From: Pseudomonas sp. PSKL.D1
GTDB lineage: Bacteria; Pseudomonadota; Gammaproteobacteria; Pseudomonadales; Pseudomonadaceae
DNA length: 64,000 nt
Reading direction: 5' to 3'
Assembly: GCF_028898945.1 (NCBI RefSeq)
Contig: NZ_CP118607.1
Coordinates: 5,008,001-5,072,000 of the forward strand
The position numbers and the translations under genes were made by a program. Below, piece after piece: positions 17,212 to 25,898 of this stretch. The notes below the pieces were generated by a model. It searched no databases, was not told the origin of the DNA, and was given only the letters and a program-made list of their open reading frames with translations. The stretch's first letter is position 1. Each line of letters opens with the position of its first letter.

Positions 17212-19611
17212 TTACGCCAGCTCTTCAGCCGAGCGACCACCTTCCTGCAACAACACCATGCTCTGCGGCGACGACAGGGCAATCCCTTCATCGCGCAGGC
17301 GCCCCAGGATGGTAAACAGCAGGTCACTGCGCGCACCCGACACTTGCCGCGGCCCCGCCACATAACCACTGACACTGATCACCATGCCAGCGCTGGTGAG
17401 GTCCTTGAACGTTACCGAGCTGGCCGGCGCATCCAGGATCGACTCGTGCTCGTGGTAAGCCGCCAACAGCAACTCGCGTACCCGGTTGGCATCGGTTTCC
17501 AATGGCAGTGTCAGCGTAATGCCAACAACGCCCAGCGCGTTGCCCATGGTCACGTTGCGCACGTTCTGCGAAATGAATTGCGAGTTGGGCACGATTACCG
17601 TGGAGCGGTCGGACATCTGTATTTCGGTGGCGCGCACGTTGATGCGGCGAATATCGCCCTCGACGCCCGCCAGGCTCACCCAATCGCCCACCTTCACCGG
17701 GCGTTCGGTGAGCAGGATCAAGCCTGAGATGAAGTTCTGCACAATCTGCTGCAAGCCGAAACCGATACCAACCGACAGGGCACTGACCACCCAGGTCAGG
17801 CTGGTGAGGTTGATACGCAGGGTCGACATCACCAGCATCGCCAGGAACAGGAAGCCCAGGTAGCCGACCAGGGTCACCAACGAAGCGCGCATGCCGGCGT
17901 CCATGTCGGTTTCCGGCAGCAGGCGCTCGCTCAGCCAGCGCTTGAGCACACGAATGCCGAACAGGCCGCCGAAGAACATCGCCAGCGCCAACAGGATGTC
18001 TTGCGGCACGATGTTCAGGTTGCCGAGCACCTTACCGCCGGTGCCATCCCAGTCACCCAGGCTCAACAGCAGCTCACCCGGGCTGGTACCCGACGGCATC
18101 AGCGCCAGCAAGGCGGCGAGGAACAGCAGCACGGTACGGCCGATACCCGCCAGCAAAGTACTGAACTGCGCCTGGTGACGCGGCGCCAGGCCCAGGCCGG
18201 AGGCCAGCGCAAGGCCGCCGGGCTGATGCGGCGACAGCAACGAATCGCACAGGTCGCCGAAGAACGTGGTCAGCAGGTAGGCACAGGTGGTGACCACGCT
18301 GATCCACAGCAACTTGGCGGTGAGGAAGTATGCCAGGGTCAGATAACCGGCCAGCAGCGTCAGCACGATCAAACCGACCCACACCACGATCACGAACGAA
18401 ATCAGCCCGATCCAACCCGTCGGGCGCTCCAGTTCATGGGTGCGCAGGGTGCGGCGGTAGCGCATCAGCGCGGCGGAGAAGATTGCCGCCACCACCAGCG
18501 CTGTCAGGCCGTTGGTCGCCACGGTCAGCGCCAGGCTGGTGCCGATCACGCTGTTGATGCGCTCCATGGTCAGCATCACCATCAGCGCCAGTGCCAGCAC
18601 CTTCGGGAACCAGCCCAGGGCGCTGGCCACCTCGTCGCTGATCGGAGGCAAGCGCCACGACGGGCGCTGCAGCATCAGCATCGCGCGGCCCAGGCCCGAA
18701 ATGAAGGCACTGAACACCACCAGTGTGAGTACGTGGTTGGTCAGGCTGGCCAGGTCAGAGCCCAGTTCGGCGCTGTTTTCCAGGCCCCAGCGCAGCAGCG
18801 ACACGGAGCCGGCAATGGTCCCCAAAGTGGCCAGGCTGACACTCAGCGCCAAGGCGCTGCGGCGCAGCCTGCCCTCCGGAAGTACGCGAATCATGCCGTG
18901 AGCGAGCATGCGCTCAAGCAGCCGGCGCACCAGCGTCCACACCAGAATCGCCGCGATCAGGCTGCTGATGAACAGCCAGCGGTGCTCGGCGCTGAACGCG
19001 CTGGCCACGGCATCGGCCGCCTCGCCGCGCAGTTCGCGCAAACGCAGCACGTCTTCATCGGTGGGGCGAATCAGCGATTGCCAGAAGGCCGGGCTGAGCG
19101 GGCTGGCCGCGCGGCTGGTGACCTGTGAGTTGAACTGGCTGCGGCGCAGGTTGACGATCTGGGTGGACAGGTCGCGCGCCGACTGGGTCAGCTTGGTGGC
19201 TTGGTCCTGTTCGGCAAGCACAGCCTTTTTCTCGGCCTCGAGCTGCTTGCGTTGCTGGGTGAGGCTGGCGGCTTCATCAGGCTGCAGCGGGCCGATTACT
19301 TTAAGCTTGTCGTCCAGTTTTTCCGCATCAGCCGTGCGCTGGGCACTGAGGGCATCGGCCTGGCGCTGAACCTGCACAGCGGCAAGGCGCAGCTGCGAGA
19401 GCAGGTCATCGTTGGCATTGCTGGATACACCCTGGCGAATCTGGTCGAGCCGGTCGCTCAACTGCTCGATGCTGGCGTTTTCATCCAGCACCGACAATTC
19501 GGCGGAGGCCAGGCTGGACACGGGCGTAGAGGCCGACCAGGCCGGCGCGGCAAGCGCCAGCATCAGGGTGAGCACCCCTAAGCAATAACGGGCAAGGCTG
19601 ACACGCCTCAT
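17212..19611 (-). CDS. Large mechanosensitive channel (DUF3772 + MscS)
   Basis: 799 residues. A signal peptide (about 1-26, ending AAPAWSAS) leads into a periplasmic helical domain with coiled coil (about 40-190; QLSDRLDQIRQG, LTQQRKQLEAEKKAVLAEQ), the DUF3772-type region. About eleven membrane segments follow. The C-terminal MscS core (about 590-770) includes ALSVGIGFGLQQIVQNFISGLILLTERPVKVGDWVSL, the pore helix and first beta-domain strand. Such channels open on membrane tension in hypo-osmotic shock. Start ATG 19611 is supported by the signal peptide and GAGGAAAG upstream. Confidence 0.92.
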   Translation of the reverse strand: MRRVSLARYCLGVLTLMLALAAPAWSASTPVSSLASAELSVLDENASIEQLSDRLDQIRQGVSSNANDDLLSQLRLAAVQVQRQADALSAQRTADAEKLDDKLKVIGPLQPDEAASLTQQRKQLEAEKKAVLAEQDQATKLTQSARDLSTQIVNLRRSQFNSQVTSRAASPLSPAFWQSLIRPTDEDVLRLRELRGEAADAVASAFSAEHRWLFISSLIAAILVWTLVRRLLERMLAHGMIRVLPEGRLRRSALALSVSLATLGTIAGSVSLLRWGLENSAELGSDLASLTNHVLTLVVFSAFISGLGRAMLMLQRPSWRLPPISDEVASALGWFPKVLALALMVMLTMERINSVIGTSLALTVATNGLTALVVAAIFSAALMRYRRTLRTHELERPTGWIGLISFVIVVWVGLIVLTLLAGYLTLAYFLTAKLLWISVVTTCAYLLTTFFGDLCDSLLSPHQPGGLALASGLGLAPRHQAQFSTLLAGIGRTVLLFLAALLALMPSGTSPGELLLSLGDWDGTGGKVLGNLNIVPQDILLALAMFFGGLFGIRVLKRWLSERLLPETDMDAGMRASLVTLVGYLGFLFLAMLVMSTLRINLTSLTWVVSALSVGIGFGLQQIVQNFISGLILLTERPVKVGDWVSLAGVEGDIRRINVRATEIQMSDRSTVIVPNSQFISQNVRNVTMGNALGVVGITLTLPLETDANRVRELLLAAYHEHESILDAPASSVTFKDLTSAGMVISVSGYVAGPRQVSGARSDLLFTILGRLRDEGIALSSPQSMVLLQEGGRSAEELA

Positions 19612-19667
19612 CGAACTTTCCTCTTTACAACTCGATTTGGCGGTGGATTCTACGCGGCTTGAAGCAA

Positions 19668-20720
19668 TCAGGAGAGTGCCGTTTCTCGCTCAAGCAATTG
19701 CCGCTTGCGTTCCACGCCCCAGCGATAGCCGCTGATATCACCGTCCTGACGCACCACGCGGTGGCACGGGATAGCCACCGCGATGCGGTTGGCCGCGCAG
19801 GCCTGAGCCACGGCGCGCACGGCCTTGGGGGCACCGATACGCTCGGCGATGGCGGTGTAGCTGACCCGGCTGCCAACCGGCACTTCACGCAGGGCTTGCC
19901 ATACCCGCTCCTGAAAGGCGGTGCCTTGCACATCCAGCGGCAAGTCCAGGCCGAGGGCCGGGGCTTCAACAAAACCCACCACTTCGGCCACCAGGCGTTC
20001 GTAGCCTGGGTCGCCACCGATCAGCCGGGCTTTGGGGAACTGGTCCTGCAACTGCTCCAGCAATGCTTCGGGCTGATCGCCCAACAGGATAGCGCAAATG
20101 CCCTTCTCGCTTTGAGCCACCAGAATGGCCCCCAACGAGCATTGGCCAATGGCGAAATGAATGGTCGCGCCCGTGCCGCCCGAACGGTAGGCCAGTGGGC
20201 GCATGCCAAGGCGTTGATCTGCACTTTCGTAAAAGCGGCTGTTGGAGTTGTAGCCAGCATCGTAGATGGCATCGGTGACTGAACCGTGCCCATCACCCAG
20301 CCGCTCGCGCAGACGCCTGGCGCGGAAGGCCGATGCGTAGGCCTTCGGCGTGAGGCCGGTGTGAGCCTTGAACTGACGTTGAAGGTGGAACGGGCTGACG
20401 GCCAGTTGCTCGCCTAACTGGTTGAGGCTGGGCGGGGCATCTTCGGTTTCGAGCAGGCGGCAAGCGCGAGCAACGAGGTCGCCGCGGCGGTTGTGTGAAG
20501 GGTTGTTCAGGCAGCGCCGACAAGCGCGGTAGCCGGCCAGTTCGGCAGCAGCGGCATTGCTGAAGAACTCGACGTTCTCGCGTTTGGCCAAGCGCGACTT
20601 GCAACTGGGCTGGCAGTAAACGCCAGTGGTACGCACGGCGTAGACGAAGTGGCCGATGGCGGCGGGATCGCGGCTTTGCACGGCTTGCCAGCGTTGAGTG
20701 TCGGTGCTGTAGCTGTTCAT
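19668..20720 (-). CDS. ada: Ada: bifunctional transcriptional activator / O6-alkylguanine-DNA methyltransferase
   Basis: 350 residues from ATG 20720 (MNSYSTDTQRW), chosen over a start at 20753 because AAGGA lies 6-10 nt upstream. The N-terminal Ada zinc domain has four Cys (YCQPSCKSR and YRACRRC, about residues 38, 42, 69, 72), one of which accepts methyl groups from phosphotriesters. An AraC-type HTH (about 85-180; FHLQRQFKAHTGLTPKAYASAFRARRL) follows. The C-terminal methyltransferase has PCHRVV (catalytic Cys about 319). Ada reverses alkylation damage and activates repair genes. The glycosylase gene lies 33 nt upstream, so they probably form a repair operon. Confidence 0.96.
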   Translation of the reverse strand: MNSYSTDTQRWQAVQSRDPAAIGHFVYAVRTTGVYCQPSCKSRLAKRENVEFFSNAAAAELAGYRACRRCLNNPSHNRRGDLVARACRLLETEDAPPSLNQLGEQLAVSPFHLQRQFKAHTGLTPKAYASAFRARRLRERLGDGHGSVTDAIYDAGYNSNSRFYESADQRLGMRPLAYRSGGTGATIHFAIGQCSLGAILVAQSEKGICAILLGDQPEALLEQLQDQFPKARLIGGDPGYERLVAEVVGFVEAPALGLDLPLDVQGTAFQERVWQALREVPVGSRVSYTAIAERIGAPKAVRAVAQACAANRIAVAIPCHRVVRQDGDISGYRWGVERKRQLLERETALS

Positions 20721-20753
20721 TCCGGTATTCCTTGGTTTTCTGCCGCCAAGCAT

Positions 20754-21380
20754 TCAGGCCCGCCACAGGTACCAGGCAGCAATGGTCCGATAGGGGCTCC
20801 AGGCGCCGCCAATGGCGCGCATCTTTGCTGGAGTGGGGGCTTTGTCCATTCCCTTGAGCCGTCGATACCCTTCGCGCACGCCAAAATCGTCCACGGGCAA
20901 AATGTCCGAACGCTCCAGGCTGTAGATCAACAGCATTTCCACCGTCCAGCGCCCCACACCGCGCAACGCCACCAGGCGCTCGATCAAGGATTCGTCACTC
21001 ATTGCCAACGCTTCATTTCTGCAAGGTACCTTGCCGTCGAGGGTGGCTTGGGCAATGCCTTGAACCGTGGCCAGCTTGCTCGCCGAGAAACCACAAGCAC
21101 GCATTGTCTCTGGCGGCACCCCAAGCAGTTGTTGGGGTGCAGGAAAGCTGCATTCAGGGAACAGCGCCAACAGGCGGCCCAATATCGCCTCGGCAGCGCG
21201 GGCGTGCAGTTGCTGGTAGGCAATTGCACGAACCAACGCCTCGTAAGGCTCACGGCCAGGCGTTGCCTGATGCAGGCATGGGCCGACAGCGGCAATATGC
21301 CGCGCCCAGTCGGGGTCCATACCCGCCAGGTAGGCGGATGCCTCGCAGTAAGCTTCAGGGGTGAGGTCAGCCAGGATCAT
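20754..21380 (-). CDS. DNA-3-methyladenine glycosylase, AlkA/HhH-GPD type
   Basis: 208 residues. The helix-hairpin-helix motif LVALRGVGRWTVEMLLIYSL (about 137-156) is followed by ERSDILPVDDFGVREGYRRL, where the Asp of VDDFG is the catalytic residue of HhH-GPD glycosylases. The N-terminal part (PYEALVRAIAYQQLHARAAEAILGRL) is also typical. The enzyme removes alkylated bases, starting base excision repair. It is a short AlkA form without the N-terminal domain of E. coli AlkA. It lies immediately upstream of ada on the same strand, matching its expected role in the adaptive response. Confidence 0.92.
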   Translation of the reverse strand: MILADLTPEAYCEASAYLAGMDPDWARHIAAVGPCLHQATPGREPYEALVRAIAYQQLHARAAEAILGRLLALFPECSFPAPQQLLGVPPETMRACGFSASKLATVQGIAQATLDGKVPCRNEALAMSDESLIERLVALRGVGRWTVEMLLIYSLERSDILPVDDFGVREGYRRLKGMDKAPTPAKMRAIGGAWSPYRTIAAWYLWRA

Positions 21381-21505
21381 CCGCGGCTCCAGCAGGTTTC
21401 AGGGCAAGCTCAGCTTACCCCAGCCGCTCGTCGGGTAAACGCCGGTTCTTGCGCGGCTAATTTCTGGTATGCCATTGCTACGTGCCATCACTCACGCCTA
21501 GAATT

Positions 21506-21518
21506 GAGAACTATTCAC
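21506..21518 (+). promoter_or_regulatory. Fur-box-like site upstream of fecI-type sigma factor
   Basis: gagaactattcac at 21506-21518 matches 11 of 12 defined positions of the Fur core GAGAATNATTCTC. It lies 36 nt before ATG 21554 and would place the sigma factor under iron control, as is usual for this family. Confidence 0.5.
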
Positions 21519-21553
21519 AAAAACATGCATGATGGGACCGGGCTTTCGATACG

Positions 21554-22069
21554 ATGCAGATCAACGACACGCTCAAGCCGGCCGAAGTCGCCCTGCTCTA
21601 TCAGTCCCATCATGCATGGTTGCGTGGCTGGCTGCGCAGCCGGGTCGGCTGCCAGGAACACGCGGCCGACCTGGCCCAGGACACCTTCGTGCGCCTGCTG
21701 CGTGCACGGCAAGTATCTCCACTCAAAGAGCCGCGCGCCTACCTCAGCAGCATTGCCCGCGGCCTGATGATCGACCAGTTCCGACGCCGCGCGCTGGAAC
21801 GCGCCTATCAAGAAAGCCTGGCCTTGGTGCCTGAGGGCGAAATGCCCAGCGAAGAACACCGGCTGATCATTCTCGATACCCTTGAGCGCCTTGACCGCGC
21901 CTTGCTTTTGCTCAAGCCCCGCGCCCGCCAAGCCTTTTTGCTGGCCCAGCTCGATGGCCTTAGCATCCCGCAAATCGCCCTGAGGCTAGATGTATCGCGC
22001 GCCACCGTTGAGCGAGACTTGGCCAAGGCACTGGGCGCCTGCTACCGGTTACGTTATGCCGACCTGTAG
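21554..22069 (+). CDS. FecI-family ECF RNA polymerase sigma factor
   Basis: 171 residues. Region 2 (about 15-80) includes CQEHAADLAQDTFVRLL and YLSSIARGLMIDQFRRR. Region 4 (about 110-165) includes LLLLKPRARQAFLLAQLDGLSIPQIALRLDVSRATVERDL. FecI-type sigma factors are held by a FecR partner and released when a TonB-dependent receptor binds its iron complex, switching on the receptor gene. The FecR gene overlaps the 3' end by 14 nt. No receptor gene follows; the next gene is an MFS exporter on the other strand. Confidence 0.93.
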   Translation: MQINDTLKPAEVALLYQSHHAWLRGWLRSRVGCQEHAADLAQDTFVRLLRARQVSPLKEPRAYLSSIARGLMIDQFRRRALERAYQESLALVPEGEMPSEEHRLIILDTLERLDRALLLLKPRARQAFLLAQLDGLSIPQIALRLDVSRATVERDLAKALGACYRLRYADL

Positions 22070-23012
22070 CAACGTGCCCAGCCAGGCCCAGGTAGACCAA
22101 GCCATCGAATGGCTTGTGAAGCTGCGCTTCGACGCCCCGAGCCCACGTACCGAGCAGCAATTTCAGCAATGGTTGGCCGTTCACCCGAACAATGCAGAGG
22201 CCTGGCAACGGGTAAGCAACATGAGCGACGAACTGGCCGGACTGCCTGGCAACCTGAGCCGACGCACCCTGGAAGGTAGCCAGCGCCAACGCACAAGCCG
22301 CCGCGACCATTTGAAACTGCTGGCGGTGTTGGCCGTCGGCGGCAGTTTGGGCTGGACCGCACGCGAGCCGCTGGGGTTACCGTCGTTGATGGCCGACAGC
22401 AGCACGACGACCGGCGAACGTCGCACCATGCAGGGCAGTGACGGCAGCCGTATCCAACTCAACACCACCAGCGCCATCGACTTGCACTACACCCGTGACC
22501 TGCGCGAACTGACGCTGCTGCGCGGCGAAATCAGCCTGGACAGCAACGCCGACGATAACCGCCCGTTCCGCATTGCCACACGCGTGGGCGATCTCGCCAC
22601 TCAGGATGGCCAGTTGCTGCTGCGCGATAACAGCCTCGGGTTGCTGTTGGCGGTGCGTCGTGGCGAGGTGACCTTGTTCCCTTCCTCTTCCACGCCATAC
22701 CGTGCCCATTCCGGTGAAGTCCTGCAGGTATCGGCAGACGGCACATTCAAGCCGGCCGCTTTGCATGGCGACCCGTGGGGCTGGACCGACGGCGTGCTGA
22801 GTGTGCAGCAAATGCCGCTGGGCGAGTTTGTTGCCGAACTGGCGCGCTACCGCCCGGGCATGCTGCGCTGCGCGCCGGAAGCGGCCGGGCTGAAAGTGTC
22901 CGGCACTTACCAGTTGGCCGACACCGAACAGATACTGCAGCTGCTGGCGCGCAGCCTGCCGGTTCGGGTCGACTATCACACCCGTTACTGGGTGAACATC
23001 GTCCTGAGCTAA
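22056..23012 (+). CDS. FecR-family anti-sigma/transmembrane sensor
   Basis: 318 residues from ATG 22056 (MPTCSNVPSQAQVDQAIEWL). The frame is open 22 codons upstream, inside the sigma factor gene. An N-terminal cytoplasmic DUF4880 domain (AIEWLVKLRFDAPSPRTEQQFQQWL, ending AWQRV) binds the sigma factor. One membrane helix (LKLLAVLAVGGSLGW, about 86-100) follows, then a periplasmic FecR domain (about 115-210) and a C-terminal secretin/TonB-like short domain (about 250-318). It is translationally coupled to the sigma factor. Confidence 0.93.
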   Translation: MPTCSNVPSQAQVDQAIEWLVKLRFDAPSPRTEQQFQQWLAVHPNNAEAWQRVSNMSDELAGLPGNLSRRTLEGSQRQRTSRRDHLKLLAVLAVGGSLGWTAREPLGLPSLMADSSTTTGERRTMQGSDGSRIQLNTTSAIDLHYTRDLRELTLLRGEISLDSNADDNRPFRIATRVGDLATQDGQLLLRDNSLGLLLAVRRGEVTLFPSSSTPYRAHSGEVLQVSADGTFKPAALHGDPWGWTDGVLSVQQMPLGEFVAELARYRPGMLRCAPEAAGLKVSGTYQLADTEQILQLLARSLPVRVDYHTRYWVNIVLS

Positions 23013-23016
23013 GCGG

Positions 23017-24177
23017 TCAGTCCGCCACTGCCCGCAACCTGCCCGCCCGCCGATACGACTGGCGCGCAAAACATACGAACAAGCCTGCCATCACCGCCAG
23101 CGCCATCGGCAGCCCATGGGGTGCCACATCCATTGCCGCACCGCTGACCAGCGGCCCGACCAGGCTGCCAACACCCCACAACAACCCCACGCTGGCGTTG
23201 GCCGTGACCAGGTCCTGGCCCTTGAAGCGTTGGCCGATCAGTACCAGCGCCAGGGTGTAGATGCCACCCGCCACTGCCCCCAACAGCACCAGCAGCGGCC
23301 ACAGCAGCCAGGTCATCTGCAACAACCATGGCAGCGCGATACCGATCGCCATCGCCACCAACCCGCACACCAGGTGCAGCCCGGTGCGCTCGACCCGGTC
23401 GGCCAGCCAGCCCAGTGGCAGCTGGAACACCATGTCGCCGGCGAACACCACGGTGACCATCAACGCCGCCACGCCCACTGCAAAGCCATGGCTGGTGGCA
23501 TACACCGGCAACAGCGACAGCACCACGGCATCGAAGAACGAAAAGAACAGCACCGCCACGCACAGCGAGGGCGCCACGCGGAAGAACCCGGCCAGGCCAA
23601 AGCTCTTTTCACCCTCGTCGCCATGCGCCACATGATCGTTTGGCACGGTGAGCACGATGCACAGCAGCGCCAGCCCATAACAGGCGGTCACCACACCGGT
23701 AATCCACGGGCTGTTGGCGCCCAGTACCGACAGCATGGCGGGGCCAAGCACCTGGAAGCCGGTGAAGCTGGTGGCGTACAGCGCCATGATCTTGCCGCGA
23801 TTGTGGTCGGGGCACAGTTCGTTGACCCACGACTCGCCCAGAATGATCGCGATGCCCATGCCGATGCCCAGGCCTAGCCGCAGCGCTGCCAGCAACCAGA
23901 TCGAATCGAATGCCTGCTCCAGCAGGGCGATGCTGACCGTGCACAGGCTGAAGCACAGCAAATAGATGGTGCGCCGGGTCAGGTACCGGCAGCAGGCGTC
24001 GACCATGAACGCCGAGAGCATCATCCCCGCCGCGGGAATCGCCGAAATGATGCCGATCTGCAAGGTGCTCGCACCGGCCTCGTGAAGACGCAACGACACC
24101 AGCGGCAGGCTGGCCCCCAAACTGAAGCCGACAACCGACACGGCGAACAGAAGGCCCGCCAGCAAACGCATGTTCAT
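23017..24177 (-). CDS. MFS transporter
   Basis: 386 residues from ATG 24177 (MNMRLLAGLLFAVSVVG), with GGGAG 6 nt upstream. The upstream frame to 24210 has no better start. Twelve hydrophobic segments are visible. The A-motif region between helices 2 and 3 is degenerate (DACCRYLTRRTIYLL), and GESWVNELCPDHNRGKIMALYATSF around helix 5 resembles the YcaD/quinolone-type MFS branch. The substrate is unknown. Its stop lies 4 nt from the stop of the convergent fecR gene. Confidence 0.88.
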   Translation of the reverse strand: MNMRLLAGLLFAVSVVGFSLGASLPLVSLRLHEAGASTLQIGIISAIPAAGMMLSAFMVDACCRYLTRRTIYLLCFSLCTVSIALLEQAFDSIWLLAALRLGLGIGMGIAIILGESWVNELCPDHNRGKIMALYATSFTGFQVLGPAMLSVLGANSPWITGVVTACYGLALLCIVLTVPNDHVAHGDEGEKSFGLAGFFRVAPSLCVAVLFFSFFDAVVLSLLPVYATSHGFAVGVAALMVTVVFAGDMVFQLPLGWLADRVERTGLHLVCGLVAMAIGIALPWLLQMTWLLWPLLVLLGAVAGGIYTLALVLIGQRFKGQDLVTANASVGLLWGVGSLVGPLVSGAAMDVAPHGLPMALAVMAGLFVCFARQSYRRAGRLRAVAD

Positions 24178-24508
24178 GTACCACTCCCGCAAACTGAAAA
24201 AGACGCGCAAATGCAGGCGCCCACGCGCACGCCGGCACGGCGGGCGATACAGGGGCGCAGGTCAGTTCAGGGCGAGGTGTGGCGAGAAGGTGAAGGCAAA
24301 CAGCACGCTGCGACGGCGCTTGAGCACCGTGTCGCTCGGCCACGCACGACGCATCGCCTGCAGGGCAGGTTGGCGAGCATGTGGTAGGGACGAAGTACGG
24401 CGCATTGCTTTGGCGACTACGCAGGTTTTGTGAAAAGAGGCGGCACTCTAGGGGATGGCAGGTCAGGTCGTCAATTGGCCGGGGGCCTGCGCGAGGCCCC
24501 CGGTGATC
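24178..24508. other. Intergenic region between two minus-strand MFS genes
   Basis: No credible ORF, tRNA or REP element is visible. The right end (24479-24503) holds the hairpin after the Fsr-like gene. The remaining 300 nt must hold the promoter of the MFS gene ending at 23017, but no good -35/-10 pair is evident. Confidence 0.5.
24479..24503 (-). terminator. Hairpin after Fsr-like gene
   Basis: A 10-bp GC-rich perfect stem (24479-24488 with 24494-24503) starts 6 nt after the stop codon at 24509. The following minus-strand sequence (CCAATTG) has few T residues, so strength is uncertain. Confidence 0.6.
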
Positions 24509-25720
24509 TCAGCGCTTGCCGGTATTTGGCAAAAATACCGCCAACAACCCGAACAACGGCAAAAACGAGCACACGCCATACACATACTCGATACCGCGCA
24601 GGTCGGCCACATAGCCCAGCAACGCTGCGCCGATACCGCCAAAGCCGAACATCAGCCCGAAGAAAATCCCGGCAATCATGCCCACGCTGCCCGGCACCAG
24701 TTCCTGTGCATACACCACGATGGCGGAAAACGCCGAGGCCAGGATGAAGCCGATCACCACGCTCAGCACGGTGGTCCAGAACAGGTCGGCATACGGCAAC
24801 GCCAGGGTGAATGGCGCCACGCCAAGGATCGAGAACCAGATCACAGCCTTGCGCCCGATACGGTCGCCAATCGGGCCACCAAAAAAGGTGCCCGCCGCCA
24901 CGGCACCCAGGAACAGGAACAGGTGCAGTTGCGAACTGGCCACCGACAGGTCGAATTTCTCGATCAGGTAAAAGGTGAAGTAGCTGGTGAAGCTGGCCAT
25001 GTAGAAGTACTTGGAGAACACCAGCAAACCCAGCACGATCAAGGCAGCAATCACCCGCTGGCGCGAAATGCCGTGGGTGGCCTGCACGGCCTTGCGCGCC
25101 TTGGCCTGGTTGAGGTGTTCCTTGTACCAACGGCGCAGCATCAGCGTTACCGCAAAGAAGAACAGTGCCGCAACGCCAAACCAGGCGACGTGGGTCTGGC
25201 CAAACGGGATGACGATGGCCGCCGCCAGCAGCGGGCCGAAGGCTGAACCTGCGTTGCCGCCCACCTGGAAGGTGGATTGCGCCAGGCCGAAACGCCCCCC
25301 GGAAGCCAAACGCGCGATGCGCGATGTTTCAGGGTGGAACGTTGATGAGCCAATTCCCACCAACGCCGACGCCAACAAAATCATCGGGAAGCTGCCGACG
25401 AACGCCAGCATGACAATGCCGACCAGCGTGCAAAGCGTGCCCATCGGTAAAAGGTTAGGCGTGGGCCGGCGGTCAGTGAAAAAGCCCACCCATGGCTGCA
25501 ACAGCGACGCGGTTACCTGGAACGTCAGGGTAATCAGGCCGATCTGGGTAAAACTCAGGTCGTAGTTGGCCTTGAGCATCGGGTAGATCGCCGGCAGCAC
25601 CGACTGAATCAGGTCGTTGATCAGGTGCGCCAAGGCACAAAAGGCGATGATGCGCATCACCAGCGGGTTGGCCTGGCTGGCCGCTCCGGTGCTGGCGGTG
25701 GAGGTGCTGCTGATGGCCAT
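24509..25720 (-). CDS. Fosmidomycin-resistance-type MFS exporter (Fsr)
   Basis: 403 residues from ATG 25720 (MAISSTSTAST). Twelve membrane segments are visible. AHLINDLIQSVLPAIYPMLKANYDLSFTQIGLITLTFQ is the hallmark N-terminal part of Fsr, followed by GSSTFHPETSRIARLASGGRFGLAQS. Fsr of E. coli exports fosmidomycin, a DXR inhibitor of the MEP pathway, but the natural substrate is unknown. An upstream in-frame ATG at 25768 would add a non-conserved hydrophilic tail. Confidence 0.9.
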   Translation of the reverse strand: MAISSTSTASTGAASQANPLVMRIIAFCALAHLINDLIQSVLPAIYPMLKANYDLSFTQIGLITLTFQVTASLLQPWVGFFTDRRPTPNLLPMGTLCTLVGIVMLAFVGSFPMILLASALVGIGSSTFHPETSRIARLASGGRFGLAQSTFQVGGNAGSAFGPLLAAAIVIPFGQTHVAWFGVAALFFFAVTLMLRRWYKEHLNQAKARKAVQATHGISRQRVIAALIVLGLLVFSKYFYMASFTSYFTFYLIEKFDLSVASSQLHLFLFLGAVAAGTFFGGPIGDRIGRKAVIWFSILGVAPFTLALPYADLFWTTVLSVVIGFILASAFSAIVVYAQELVPGSVGMIAGIFFGLMFGFGGIGAALLGYVADLRGIEYVYGVCSFLPLFGLLAVFLPNTGKR

Positions 25721-25811
25721 GGGTGTGAATTCCGTCCGCAGATTTGGGATCCGATTATCAGGAAACAAATAGATACATAGCTACCTTTTTTTCCCCTCGT
25801 CGCACACACTT

Positions 25812-25824
25812 GCAAATGGTTCTC
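25812..25824 (+). promoter_or_regulatory. Weak Fur-box-like site upstream of orphan fecR
   Basis: gcaaatggttctc matches 9 of 12 defined positions of the Fur core, with a good right half (TTCTC). It lies 75 nt before ATG 25899 in an AT-rich stretch. Confidence 0.3.
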
Positions 25825-25898
25825 AATATATTTAGCATCCCAAGCCTATATTCTCCGTAATCGTTGGGCCAAACCGCCCTCTCACGAGCACACCGCCC

